Assembly: GCF_007743815.1 (NCBI RefSeq)
Contig: NZ_CP036265.1
Coordinates: forward strand, 2,560,823 to 2,624,822
DNA: 64,000 nt
Reading direction: 5' to 3'
DNA from: Alienimonas californiensis
GTDB taxonomy: Bacteria > Planctomycetota > Planctomycetia > Planctomycetales > Planctomycetaceae
Under the pieces are notes generated by a model, which worked only from the letters and a program-made list of their open reading frames with translations, was not told the origin of the DNA and did not search any database. A program made the translations under genes and the position numbers. Positions 53,161-61,734 of this stretch are shown here, one piece after another. The first letter of the stretch is position 1. Each line of letters begins with the position of its first letter.

Positions 53161-53673
53161 TTACGGAATCGTCTCCACCGCGTCCCGCACCAGCCGCTTC
53201 AGGACTTCCCGGGTCAGCGGCACGTCCTCGCGGGTGCGGGAGACCCCCGGCTCCGTACGGTAGCGGGCCAGCGTGAACGCCCCGGCGCCGGCGGCGGACA
53301 GCATGACTTCAAAATAACTCGTCGCCCCGGCGTCGCGGGACGGGGGGATGCTACGAATTAGTAACTCGTCGCTCTGCGGGTCGTACTCCAGCGGGCCGAG
53401 ACCCTCCAATAGATACGTCACCCGGCCGCACAGATCGCGGCCCCACTGCTCCAACGTCGCCTGCGAGGCGCCCGCCAGCGAGGGGACGTCCAGCGAGAGG
53501 TGCGACAGGGCCACCCCCAGCGTCTCCACCGCCGCCAGGTGCGCGTCGACGGTCACGCCGTCGTCGGCGGTCAACAGCAACGTGCCGCCCGCCGTCCCGC
53601 CGCCGGCCCCGGCGAGCAGCCGGGCGAGCTGCGAATCAATTTGCTGCGGCAGGGTGGCGGCGCTCATCGGCAC
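53161..53673 (-). CDS. Conserved-looking protein of unknown function
   Basis: 170 residues. No known domain. The sequence has the composition and alternating strand-helix pattern of a real soluble protein (LLLTADDGVTVDAHLAAVETLG, VTYLLEGLGPLEYDPQSDELLIRS). It lies 37 bases downstream of the SpoVR stop, so it may be the last gene of the prkA-yeaH-spoVR unit. Starts at 53673 or two codons later. No function is proposed. Confidence 0.7.
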   Translation of the reverse strand: MPMSAATLPQQIDSQLARLLAGAGGGTAGGTLLLTADDGVTVDAHLAAVETLGVALSHLSLDVPSLAGASQATLEQWGRDLCGRVTYLLEGLGPLEYDPQSDELLIRSIPPSRDAGATSYFEVMLSAAGAGAFTLARYRTEPGVSRTREDVPLTREVLKRLVRDAVETIP

Positions 53674-53710
53674 GGAGGGGACGGGCAGGGCGAGAAAAGG
53701 GGGGACGGGG

Positions 53711-55270
53711 TCAGCCGCCGCGGCGGGCGGTTTCGCGGCGGCGGATGCGGGGGCCCTTGGGGGTCACGTCGAACTCCCCGCCGTCGCAGAACATGATCGC
53801 GGGCTGCTCGTCCACGATCGTCTCCAGATTGACCGGGCGGCCCCACAATTCCGACAGGTTCGTCAGCGTGGCCCGGGCCCAGTCCTGCCGCAGCTCGACG
53901 CCGCCCCAGTCGTGGCCCAGCAACAGTTCGCCGCGGTTGCGATAGTTGCCGTCCAGCACGCGGATCACGGGCCGCCCGTGGTTCGTCAGGCTCGTTAGAA
54001 GCTGTTGTTTAATCTTCTGAAACTCGCGGGAGGCGATTTCGTAGTAATCGGAGGCGTCGTTGTAGGCGAAGCTGAACATCTTATGCTTCGCGCAGAACTC
54101 CGGCGTCAGGAACTCTTCGATAAAGGTCACGTCGTTATGCACCCGGCGGACCTCGAAGATTTTCTCCCGGCCCAAACCGAGCTTGCGGTCCCAGTTTTCT
54201 TTGGCGACGCGGTCCTCGCAGGCGTCCCACTCCGGGCCGAACTGGCCCTTGTTCCAGCGCTCCTCGATGTCCCGGAACAGTTCGATCCCCAGTTTGTAGG
54301 GGTTCAGCCGCTGCGGGCTGGTGGCCATCGTGCCGCTGTGGTGGTCGGCATAGGTGACGACCTCGGACGGATCGAGGGCGAACTGCGTCATGATCGTGGT
54401 GTGCCAGTAGCTGGCCCACCCCTCGTTCATGATCTTCGTCTGGCCCTGCGGGAAATAATAGTAGGCCTCGTCGCGAACGATCGACAACACGTCGTGCTGC
54501 CAGTCCTTGAGCGGGGCGTGGTCGAGCAGGAACAGCAGGACGTCCCGCTCCGGCCGTTCGGGGAAATGGCGGGCGTCGCGGGAGGCGTCGTCGCGTTCCT
54601 TCCGCTCCCGGTCGCGTTCCCGCAGGGCGTCGGGGGGATTGACGAACTCGTCCATATAATCCTTCGCCTCGAACCGATCCCCCGGCGGGGCGGTCTCGCG
54701 GCGCTTGCGGGCCTGCTCCGCCTGCCGGGCGACCTCCTCCCGGGGGGTCGCGAAGGGCAGGTGCGGATCGATCAGGTCTTCGACGCTCAGGCAGCGGTCG
54801 ATGAACTTTTCGACTTCCTCATAGCCGAACCGGTCGACATAGCGGTTAATGCGGGCGGCGTGATTCGCCATCTGGTCCAGCATCCGCCGGTTCGTCTTGG
54901 AGAACCAGGCGTTCTGCTTGAAGAAATCGCAGTGCCCGTAAACGTGGGCGATGACCAGCTTCTGATCCGCCAGTTCGTTGGCCGTGAGCAGATAAGCGTA
55001 GCAGGGGTCGGTGTTAATGACCATCTCGTAGATCTTCGAGAGCCCGTAGGAATACGACTTCATCATCTCGTCGTACTCCGCCCCGAACCGCCAGTGGGGA
55101 TAGCGGACCGGGAACCCGCCGTAGGCGGCGAGCATGCTCATCTCGTCGTAATCGACCATCTCGAAGACGGTGTCGAAAAAATCGAGCCCGTACTCCGCGG
55201 CCTTCGCCTCGATGGAGTCCTGCAGCGCTTTAATCTCTGCCGGCAGCGGGCGGTGGGTGGAGAACGGCAT
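53711..55270 (-). CDS. spoVR: SpoVR-family protein
   Basis: 519 residues, normal for the family. Signature blocks are YGLDFFDTVFEMVDYDEMSMLAAYGGFPVRYPHW, split here as YGLDFFDTVFEMVD and AAYGGFPVRYPHWRFG, MVINTDPCYAYLLTANE, AHVYGHCDFFKQNAWF, MNEGWASYWHTTIMT and FTYAD-like HHSGTMA. The domain is found in sporulating and non-sporulating bacteria and its biochemical role is not settled. It travels with the PrkA kinase and YeaH, as here: yeaH is 47 bases upstream and prkA before that. The start is the ATG at 55270. Confidence 0.96.
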   Translation of the reverse strand: MPFSTHRPLPAEIKALQDSIEAKAAEYGLDFFDTVFEMVDYDEMSMLAAYGGFPVRYPHWRFGAEYDEMMKSYSYGLSKIYEMVINTDPCYAYLLTANELADQKLVIAHVYGHCDFFKQNAWFSKTNRRMLDQMANHAARINRYVDRFGYEEVEKFIDRCLSVEDLIDPHLPFATPREEVARQAEQARKRRETAPPGDRFEAKDYMDEFVNPPDALRERDRERKERDDASRDARHFPERPERDVLLFLLDHAPLKDWQHDVLSIVRDEAYYYFPQGQTKIMNEGWASYWHTTIMTQFALDPSEVVTYADHHSGTMATSPQRLNPYKLGIELFRDIEERWNKGQFGPEWDACEDRVAKENWDRKLGLGREKIFEVRRVHNDVTFIEEFLTPEFCAKHKMFSFAYNDASDYYEIASREFQKIKQQLLTSLTNHGRPVIRVLDGNYRNRGELLLGHDWGGVELRQDWARATLTNLSELWGRPVNLETIVDEQPAIMFCDGGEFDVTPKGPRIRRRETARRGG

Positions 55271-55317
55271 TTATTCGTGTCTCCCGTCGGTCGGTCCTTC
55301 GGTCGTGCGGGGGACGG

Positions 55318-56430
55318 TCATCGTCCCGTCCCCAGGAAGTCTTTGATGGAGTCGAAGATCGCGTCGCGATTTTCGATCTCGCTGAGAATCAGTTGCTCAT
55401 GGTCGGATTCGACTCGCCGCAATTCGCGAATAAAATCGCCGCTGCCGTAGGGGCTTTCAACCTGGCCGTAGCAGAACAGGTTGCAGTGCGGGAGGAGGCC
55501 GCCTGTCAGTTTGGCGAGGCAGTCGGCGTTGTCCTCGCCCCAGTTGTCGCCGTCGGAGAATTGAAACGCGTAGATGTTCCACTGGTCCGGCGGAAAGTCG
55601 CGGGCGATGATCTTTTCGCAGGCGGCGTAGGCGCTGCTGATCCGCGTGCCGCCGCTTTCGCGAGTGCGATAGAAGGTGTCCTCGTCCACCTCGTGGGCGA
55701 CGGCGTCGTGCACGACGTAGCGGCGCTGGAGCCCGCCGTACTGCTTTTTCAACCAGGTGTCGATCCAGAACGCCTCGGTACGGACGATGCCCTTCTGTTC
55801 GTCCGTCATGCTGCCGGAGACGTCCATCATATAGATGACGGCGGCGTTCGCCTGCGGCTCCGGACGGGTGGTCCAACTGCGGTATTCCTCGTCGTCCCGC
55901 ACGGGTATGACGACGGGATTGCGGGGATCGAACTCCCCCGCGGCGATGCTGCGTTTAAGGGCCCGCTTATAAGTCCGCTTGACGTGCCGGAGGCTGTCCG
56001 GCCCGGTGCGGCGGACGCTGTTATAGCGATCCTTCGTGGAACTAATCTCGTCTTTGCCCTTCGGCTGGATGTTCGGCAGCGCGAGGGCCTCGCCGAGCAT
56101 GTCGGCGAGTTCCTCCATTGAGAGTTCCACCTCCCGAATGTGCCGCCCGGGTTCATTGCCGGCGGTGCCGGGGCCGTCGCCCTCGCCGGGGCGGCCGCCC
56201 TTGCCGATCGGCTGGCCCTCGTCGCCCTCCCCCTGCCCGACGCCCCCGCTGCCCTTTTTACCGTGGCGAAAGTGGGGGATCTGAATATTCGGCACCGGGA
56301 TGGAAACCGTCTCCCGCCCCTTGCGTCCCAGCATTTCCCCCTGGGTCACGTACTTCTTCAGGTCGTCGCGGATTTTGCCCCGGACGATCTTTTTGAAGCG
56401 TTGCGAATCGCGGTCGATGGCGCGGGACAA
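55318..56430 (-). CDS. YeaH/YhbH (DUF444) family protein
   Basis: 370 residues. SRAIDRDSQRFKKIVRGKIRD at the start, KYVTQGEMLGRKGRETVSIPVPNI, a glycine-rich stretch (KKGSGGVGQGEGDEGQP), and a VWA-like region with IYMMDVSGSMTDEQKGI (MIDAS-type DxSxS) near residue 210 followed by SGGTRISSAY. Together these are the DUF444 family, partner of PrkA and SpoVR in a stress and starvation module. The start is the first ATG at 56430. Its likely role is adaptor or substrate in the kinase module. Confidence 0.95.
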   Translation of the reverse strand: MSRAIDRDSQRFKKIVRGKIRDDLKKYVTQGEMLGRKGRETVSIPVPNIQIPHFRHGKKGSGGVGQGEGDEGQPIGKGGRPGEGDGPGTAGNEPGRHIREVELSMEELADMLGEALALPNIQPKGKDEISSTKDRYNSVRRTGPDSLRHVKRTYKRALKRSIAAGEFDPRNPVVIPVRDDEEYRSWTTRPEPQANAAVIYMMDVSGSMTDEQKGIVRTEAFWIDTWLKKQYGGLQRRYVVHDAVAHEVDEDTFYRTRESGGTRISSAYAACEKIIARDFPPDQWNIYAFQFSDGDNWGEDNADCLAKLTGGLLPHCNLFCYGQVESPYGSGDFIRELRRVESDHEQLILSEIENRDAIFDSIKDFLGTGR

Positions 56431-56481
56431 GGGACGGGCATGAGCGGGGGGCGGGGGCCGGGTTCCAAACGACGGGCGGGG

Positions 56482-58629
56482 TTAGCGGTCGTCTCCCTTG
56501 GCGTCGCCGCGGGCGAAGATGCTGGCGACGTATTGGAGTACGTCGGTGGCGCTTTCGTCGTCGTAGCCGAAGTCCCGGATCAACCGGGTCTTGACCACGT
56601 CGATCTTCTCCTGCGTCGCCTCGTCGACCGTGTTGGAGACGATCGAGGAGAGTTTGATGCTGTCCTTCTGGTCCTCGAACAGCTTCATCTCGAGGGCCTT
56701 TTGCAGGCGTTCGTTGGTGCGGTAGTCGAACCGCTTGCCGTCCAGGGCGAGGGCGCCGATGTAGTTCATGATCTCCCGGCGGAAGTCGTCCTTCCGGGCT
56801 TCCGGAATGTCGATGCGTTCCTCAATCGACCGCATCAGGCGTTCGTCCGGCTGTTCCTCCTCGCCGGTGAACTTATTCTTGACCTTTTCCCGCTGGGTGT
56901 AGGCCTTGACGTTGTCGATGTAATTGCCGCAGAGCCGGGTGAGGGCCTCCTCGTCGGCGGCGATCGCCCGCTGGACCTCGTTCTTGACCACGTCGGTGTA
57001 CTCCTCCTTCACCACGCTGATGAGGTGCCGGTAGTGCTCCCGGGCCTCGTCGTCGGGGATCAGGCTGTGGTGCTTCAAGCCCTCTTCCAATTCACGGAGA
57101 ACCATGAAGGGGTTGAGGCTGGTGCTCTCGGAGTTATTGACCAGCGCGTTGCTGATCTTGTCCTGCACGTAGCGGGGCGAAATGCCGTGCAGGCCCTCGT
57201 GCTTGCTCTCCCGGCGAAGCTGCACGACGTTGTCCGAGGTGAATCCCGGCAGCGTTTTGCCGTTGTACAGCTTGAGTTTTTGGAGCAGGGTCAGGCCGGC
57301 GTTGTTGGGCTGCTCCAACCGGGTGAGCAGCGCCCACATCGCGGCGACCTCCAGCGTGTGCGGGGCGATGTGCTTACCCTTCACGCGGCGGCCGTTGTAG
57401 TCCTTCTCATAGATCTTTACCTCCTCCTTCAGGCGGGTGACGTAGGGCACGTCGATCTTGATGGTCCGGTCCCGCAGGGCCTCCATGAACTCGTTGCTCT
57501 GGAGCTTTTTAAACTCCGGCTCGTTCGTGTGGCCGATGATGACGGTGTCGATGTCCGTCTGGGCGAACTTCTTCGGCTTGATCTTGTGCTCCTGCGAGGC
57601 CCCCAGCAGGTCGTAGAGGAAGGCCACGTCGAGCTTGAGCACCTCGATAAATTCGATCATGCCGCGGTTGGCGACGTTGAACTCCCCGTCGAAGTTGAAC
57701 GCCCGCGGGTCCGATTCGCTGCCGTACTCGGCGATCTTGCGGAAGTTAATGTCCCCGGTGAGTTCCGTGCTGTCCTGGTTCTTCTCGTCCTTGGGCTGGA
57801 ACGTGCCGATGCCCACGCGGTCGGCTTCGGAGAGCAACAGGCGTTTGACGACGACGCTCTCCAGCACCTTGGTCCAGTCGCCGTCGGCCTCGGCGAGGCG
57901 TTCGCGGAACAGGAAGCGGCTCAGCGGGCAGGCCTCGCCGGTGATGGCGATGTGGTGGGCCGACTCCGGCTGATCGGCGTTGAGCATTGCGCAGATCGCC
58001 TCGCGATGCTCCTGCGGGATCAGTTGGAGCGGCTCGGAGTGCATCGGATCCCAGAGGATCCGCTCCTCGCCGGTCTCCGGGTCCGTCTCCTTCCAGCCAA
58101 AGGTGTACAGGGCGCCGGCGTCGGTGCGGCTGTAGCGTTCGAGACCCTTCTTCAGCAGGGCGGCGATGGTCGATTTGCTGCTGCCGACCGGGCCGTGCAG
58201 CAGGATGACGCGGCGTTCGGTGCCGTAGCCGAGGGCGGCCGACTTCAGCGTGTTGACGAAGTCCGTCAGCGTCCGGGTCAGACCGAAAATCGCGTTGCGG
58301 CCGCCGGTTTCCGGGTCGTCGAAGAACCGATAGCGGATCAGCCCCTCTTTCTCGTCGCCGACCGGATAGGTGCCGTAACTCACCACCATGTCGTACAGCC
58401 GCTGGTAGGCGGTGCGGGCGACGGCGGGTTGTTCGCGGACCAGATCGAGGTAATCGGAGAACGACCCCTGCCAGTGGACGTGGCGGTAGGCGTCCAGGGA
58501 TTGGTCGGCGCCGAGTTTGGCGAGCATCTCCGTCCCCCGCAGCGAGGCGGGGGCGGTTTTGTCGGGGGCCGTCTGATCGGCGGCGGGCCGATCGGGGGCG
58601 GAGGCAGCGGCGGTCATCAGGTCGGCCAT
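56482..58629 (-). CDS. prkA: PrkA serine protein kinase
   Basis: About 715 residues. The N-terminal AAA-like domain has Walker [21 protein letters not shown] near residue 125, after [16 protein letters not shown]. Further on are [41 protein letters not shown], and a C-terminal kinase-like part with [21 protein letters not shown]. This matches PrkA/YeaG, an AAA-type protein linked to stress and nitrogen starvation. The ATG at 58629 is used; the frame is open to 58977, but that part is Pro/Arg-rich. It heads the prkA-yeaH-spoVR order. Confidence 0.96.
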   Translation of the reverse strand: MADLMTAAASAPDRPAADQTAPDKTAPASLRGTEMLAKLGADQSLDAYRHVHWQGSFSDYLDLVREQPAVARTAYQRLYDMVVSYGTYPVGDEKEGLIRYRFFDDPETGGRNAIFGLTRTLTDFVNTLKSAALGYGTERRVILLHGPVGSSKSTIAALLKKGLERYSRTDAGALYTFGWKETDPETGEERILWDPMHSEPLQLIPQEHREAICAMLNADQPESAHHIAITGEACPLSRFLFRERLAEADGDWTKVLESVVVKRLLLSEADRVGIGTFQPKDEKNQDSTELTGDINFRKIAEYGSESDPRAFNFDGEFNVANRGMIEFIEVLKLDVAFLYDLLGASQEHKIKPKKFAQTDIDTVIIGHTNEPEFKKLQSNEFMEALRDRTIKIDVPYVTRLKEEVKIYEKDYNGRRVKGKHIAPHTLEVAAMWALLTRLEQPNNAGLTLLQKLKLYNGKTLPGFTSDNVVQLRRESKHEGLHGISPRYVQDKISNALVNNSESTSLNPFMVLRELEEGLKHHSLIPDDEAREHYRHLISVVKEEYTDVVKNEVQRAIAADEEALTRLCGNYIDNVKAYTQREKVKNKFTGEEEQPDERLMRSIEERIDIPEARKDDFRREIMNYIGALALDGKRFDYRTNERLQKALEMKLFEDQKDSIKLSSIVSNTVDEATQEKIDVVKTRLIRDFGYDDESATDVLQYVASIFARGDAKGDDR

Positions 58630-59179
58630 AGGGTCGCTCCGTGGTTCCGAACTCGGGTGCGGTGGGATCGGCCGGGGGCGGGCGGGTCGGCCGGGGGCGG
58701 GCAGCGGCGCCGGGGGAGTTGCCGCGGGATCAGGGCCGGCGACGGGCGCGTCGGACGGAGGGCGCGTCGGACGAGTGGGTCGGCGGCAGGCGGGGCGGCG
58801 TCGCGGGGCTGGGACGGCGTTCTGGGTCGGGGGCGGCGAACAGGTCCGACCGTCCGGTCCGCACAAGGGTTCGCCCCGCACCGCACGGGGCGGGAGCGAG
58901 GCGGCGGGGGCCGGAGCGGCCGGTCGGGTTGAGAATCGGCGGGCGTCAAGTCCGGCGGGGCCGGACTGAACGCCCATCAGCCATTATCCCGCCGCCGGGT
59001 GGGGTCGCAAGGGGCGTCCGGGCCGGCGGGGCGACGGGAGGCGGAATGTTTGAGAACCTCCCGGTCCGCCGTATCGTGCCGTTCCGCCCAGTTCCCGGCC
59101 CTCCGCCGGGCGTTTCGCCGCACCTTTCGCCCGCCCGGTTCTCCCCATCGACGCCGCCGCCCCGCCCGCTTTCCGCACC
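58630..59179. other. Divergent control region between prkA and aroB
   Basis: 550 very GC-rich bases with no gene that I can support; the long open frames here have Arg/Pro/Gly-rich products. It contains a 14-base direct repeat GGGCGCGTCGGACG at 58744-58757 and 58760-58773. It should hold both promoters and perhaps a long prkA leader. Confidence 0.45.
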
Positions 59180-60268
59180 GTGCGCGTCTCGCCCGGCGGG
59201 CGGCCCGCGACGGGGTACGACATCGTGTTGCAGGCCGGGGTCCTCCGGGAAACGGCAGCGTTTCTTACCGACCGCCTGCCGGACTGCCGGGCCGCCGTCG
59301 TGGTGACGGACGGGAACCTGCGAGACCTCGCCGCCCCCCTGACCGACGCCCTGCGGGGCGTCGGCGTTGCCTCGGCATTGCATGTGGTGGAGCCGGGGGA
59401 GAAGTCAAAATCCCTCGAGTCGCTGCACGGCATCTACGGGACTCTGCTCGATCTGAAGGCGGACCGGCGGGCCTGCGTGATCGCGGTCGGTGGCGGGGTG
59501 GTCGGCGACCTCGCCGGGTTTGCGGCCGCCAGCTACATGCGGGGCGTCTCGCTGATTCAGGTTCCCACCAGCCTGCTGGCGATGGTCGACAGCAGCGTGG
59601 GCGGCAAAACCGGGGTGAACCTGCCGCGGGGCAAGAACCTCGTCGGGGCCTTCCATCAGCCGGCCGGGGTGCTGGTCGACCCGGACGTGCTGCGAACCCT
59701 GCCGGACCGCGAGTACCACGGCGGGCTCGCCGAGGTGGTGAAGTACGGGGTGATCTCCGACGCGGCGTTCTTCGGTTGGCTTGAGGAGAACGCCGGGGCG
59801 ATCCTCGACCGGGACCCCGCCGTGCTGGTCCCGCTGATCGCTCGCTGTTGCGAGTTGAAGGCCGCGGTGGTGGCGGCGGACGAGTTCGAGACGACCGGCG
59901 TGCGGGCGACGCTGAACTACGGCCACACCTTCGCCCACGCCTTCGAAAACCTCGCCGGCTACGGCGTGCTGAGCCACGGCGAAGCGGTCTCCGTCGGCAT
60001 GACCTGCGCCGCCCGACTGGCGGTGAGCCGGGGGATGATCCCCCCGGACGTGCTGACCCGCCAGACGGCGCTGCTGGAACGCTTCCGCCTGCCGATCGAG
60101 TTGCCCGCCGCGGTGGAGGCCCCGCCGGACGCCGTGCTGGCGGCGATGCGGTCCGACAAGAAGAACGTCGCCGGGGCCCTGCGGTTGGTGCTCCCGGTGC
60201 GTCTGGGCGAGGTCCGCGTCTTCGCTGACGTACCCGAGGAGCAGGTCACCGCGGCCCTCACCCCGTAG
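59180..60268 (+). CDS. aroB: 3-dehydroquinate synthase
   Basis: 362 residues; NAD- and metal-dependent enzyme making 3-dehydroquinate from DAHP. Landmarks: VVEPGEKSKSLES, the AVGGGVVGDLAGFAAASYMRG nucleotide-binding loop, QVPTSLLAMVDSSVGGKTGVN, GGLAEVVKYGVISD, TLNYGHTFAHAFE and LSHGEAVSVGM with the metal-binding His and Glu, and SDKKNVAG. The start is a GTG at 59180. Its partner enzymes, DAHP synthase and AroK, are 44 kb away. Its TAG stop lies inside the arm of a palindromic element shared with the next, convergent gene. Confidence 0.95.
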   Translation: MRVSPGGRPATGYDIVLQAGVLRETAAFLTDRLPDCRAAVVVTDGNLRDLAAPLTDALRGVGVASALHVVEPGEKSKSLESLHGIYGTLLDLKADRRACVIAVGGGVVGDLAGFAAASYMRGVSLIQVPTSLLAMVDSSVGGKTGVNLPRGKNLVGAFHQPAGVLVDPDVLRTLPDREYHGGLAEVVKYGVISDAAFFGWLEENAGAILDRDPAVLVPLIARCCELKAAVVAADEFETTGVRATLNYGHTFAHAFENLAGYGVLSHGEAVSVGMTCAARLAVSRGMIPPDVLTRQTALLERFRLPIELPAAVEAPPDAVLAAMRSDKKNVAGALRLVLPVRLGEVRVFADVPEEQVTAALTP

Positions 60269-60344
60269 GCGAGCGGGGGGCGTCAGCCCTCCGTGTGTTT
60301 GGAAGCGTGCGATGACACGGGGGCTCACGCCCCCCGCTCGCCTA
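60266..60344. repeat. Palindrome carrying the stop codons of two convergent genes
   Basis: Arms 60266-60289 and 60321-60344 (24 bases) are inverted copies with one mismatch. Each arm begins with TAG: on the plus strand it is the aroB stop, on the minus strand the stop of the lipoprotein gene. Translation of this element elsewhere would give the GLTPPAR peptide seen in planctomycete proteins. Confidence 0.9.
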
Positions 60345-61658
60345 TTTCATGATCTTCCGCATCGCCTCGGCGTCGCCGGCCTCCATGGCAGTGAGCCACT
60401 CGGTGCGGACGTGCTCGTACTGCATGCGTTCGAGAAATTGCAGCGCCGCGACCCGGTCGCCCACGAGAACCTCTCCGAACCACTCCCGCTGGCGGCCCGG
60501 GTGCAGCACGACGGAGCGGGCCGTCATCGGCCGGCCAAACGGCCAGGCGTCGCGGATTTCAAAGCGGAACAGGACCTCCGCCGATTCGCCGTCGGCGTCG
60601 CCGGCCGACAGGATCGAGCCGTTCGTCTCCAGCAGCAGGCCGGGCGTGCGGTGGCGGTAGGCGAACGACTCGCCCGTGCCGAGCAGCCCGTTCGGACCGA
60701 AGAAGCGGGCCGTCAGCACGCCCGCCAGATCGTGCCCGGCCTGCTGCGACCCGTACTTCACGACGAGCTGCCCGTTCCACAGGGCCGCGGCGCCCGCGGG
60801 GCCGGAACCGTTCAGCATCAGGACCTCCATCGCCCGGTCCAACTTCGCCCCGGCGAGCGGTTCGCCGTCGACCGTGACCCGCTCCGCCAGCAGCGTCCGG
60901 GCGAACGCCCGCCCCGCGGCGGCGGCGGCCTTGGGGTCGTCACGGGGGTCGGGGGCGTCCAGCCCGTAGTGGCGGGCGATCTCCCGCATGCGGTCCGCGG
61001 GGGCGTTGAGGAGGGGGCCGGGGCGGGCGGCGGCCTCCAACAGGGCCGCCAGTAGGTCCGCCGTCCAGTCGTCGCCGACGGTGAGAACCCATTCGCTCAG
61101 CGCGGAGGCGTCGGTGCCCTGCCCGAGTTCCTGTTCCAGAACCGCCTGAACCAGCGGGGCGGACTCCTCCAACACGAAGCGGCGGGTGCGTTCCATGCGC
61201 ACCGGATCGGTGCCGGCGGTCAGCGTTTCCTCCCACTCGTAGGCGGTGAGGACGCCGTAGTCGGTCACCGTCACATCCCGTTCGAGCCGCGACGGCGGCA
61301 CCTCCGCGTCCTTTTGGATGTTGGAATAGGAGGCGATCGGCAGTTCGACCGCGTGCGGCATCGCGTCCGCGGAGGCGAACCGGCCGGTCGCCCGCACGCC
61401 GCCCTCGCCCCGGGCCCGCCGGTTCGCCGGCAGCGGCGGCACGTCCGCCAGCGGGCGATCCCAGTCCCGCGCGCTGGCCAGGCTGACCTCGTCCTCCCGT
61501 TCGTCCCAGGCGTCGGCGTCTCCGGCCAACCGCTTTTGCTGCACGGTGCGGGTGACGGAGCCGTCGGGGTTCAGTTCCGTCTCGGCTCGAAAATCGCCCG
61601 GCTGGCAGCCGATCAGCAGCGGGAGGCCGAGCGAGAACAGCAGGCGGGCGGCGAACAT
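60342..61658 (-). CDS. Lipoprotein of unknown function
   Basis: 438 residues. Signal peptide with lipobox LLIGC (MFAARLLFSLGLPLLIGCQPG). The mature part has no domain that I recognise; it mixes strands (RTVQQKRLAGD, VTVTDYGVLTAYEWEETL) with helical Ala-rich regions and ends in RTEWLTAMEAGDAEAMRKIMK. The opening ETELNPDGSVTRTV, with a similar pattern in other planctomycete lipoproteins, suggests a conserved family. The start is the ATG at 61658. The stop lies in the palindrome at 60266-60344. The neighbouring kinase gene is 76 bases upstream on the same strand. Confidence 0.78.
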   Translation of the reverse strand: MFAARLLFSLGLPLLIGCQPGDFRAETELNPDGSVTRTVQQKRLAGDADAWDEREDEVSLASARDWDRPLADVPPLPANRRARGEGGVRATGRFASADAMPHAVELPIASYSNIQKDAEVPPSRLERDVTVTDYGVLTAYEWEETLTAGTDPVRMERTRRFVLEESAPLVQAVLEQELGQGTDASALSEWVLTVGDDWTADLLAALLEAAARPGPLLNAPADRMREIARHYGLDAPDPRDDPKAAAAAGRAFARTLLAERVTVDGEPLAGAKLDRAMEVLMLNGSGPAGAAALWNGQLVVKYGSQQAGHDLAGVLTARFFGPNGLLGTGESFAYRHRTPGLLLETNGSILSAGDADGESAEVLFRFEIRDAWPFGRPMTARSVVLHPGRQREWFGEVLVGDRVAALQFLERMQYEHVRTEWLTAMEAGDAEAMRKIMK

Positions 61659-61734
61659 CGGGCGTTCTCGGACGGTGGGGGGCGGCCGGCGATACCTCCG
61701 CTCGACGCCTCCCGTTGCGAGAAACCGACGCCGG

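Noticed and set aside
56140..58932. 930-codon plus-strand frame opposite yeaH and prkA
   Set aside because: It is the mirror of two strongly conserved genes; the product has no domain pattern.
3701..60344. CRISPR-like array from the many palindromes
   Set aside because: The repeats are single, far apart, of different sequence families, and have no regular spacers or cas genes.
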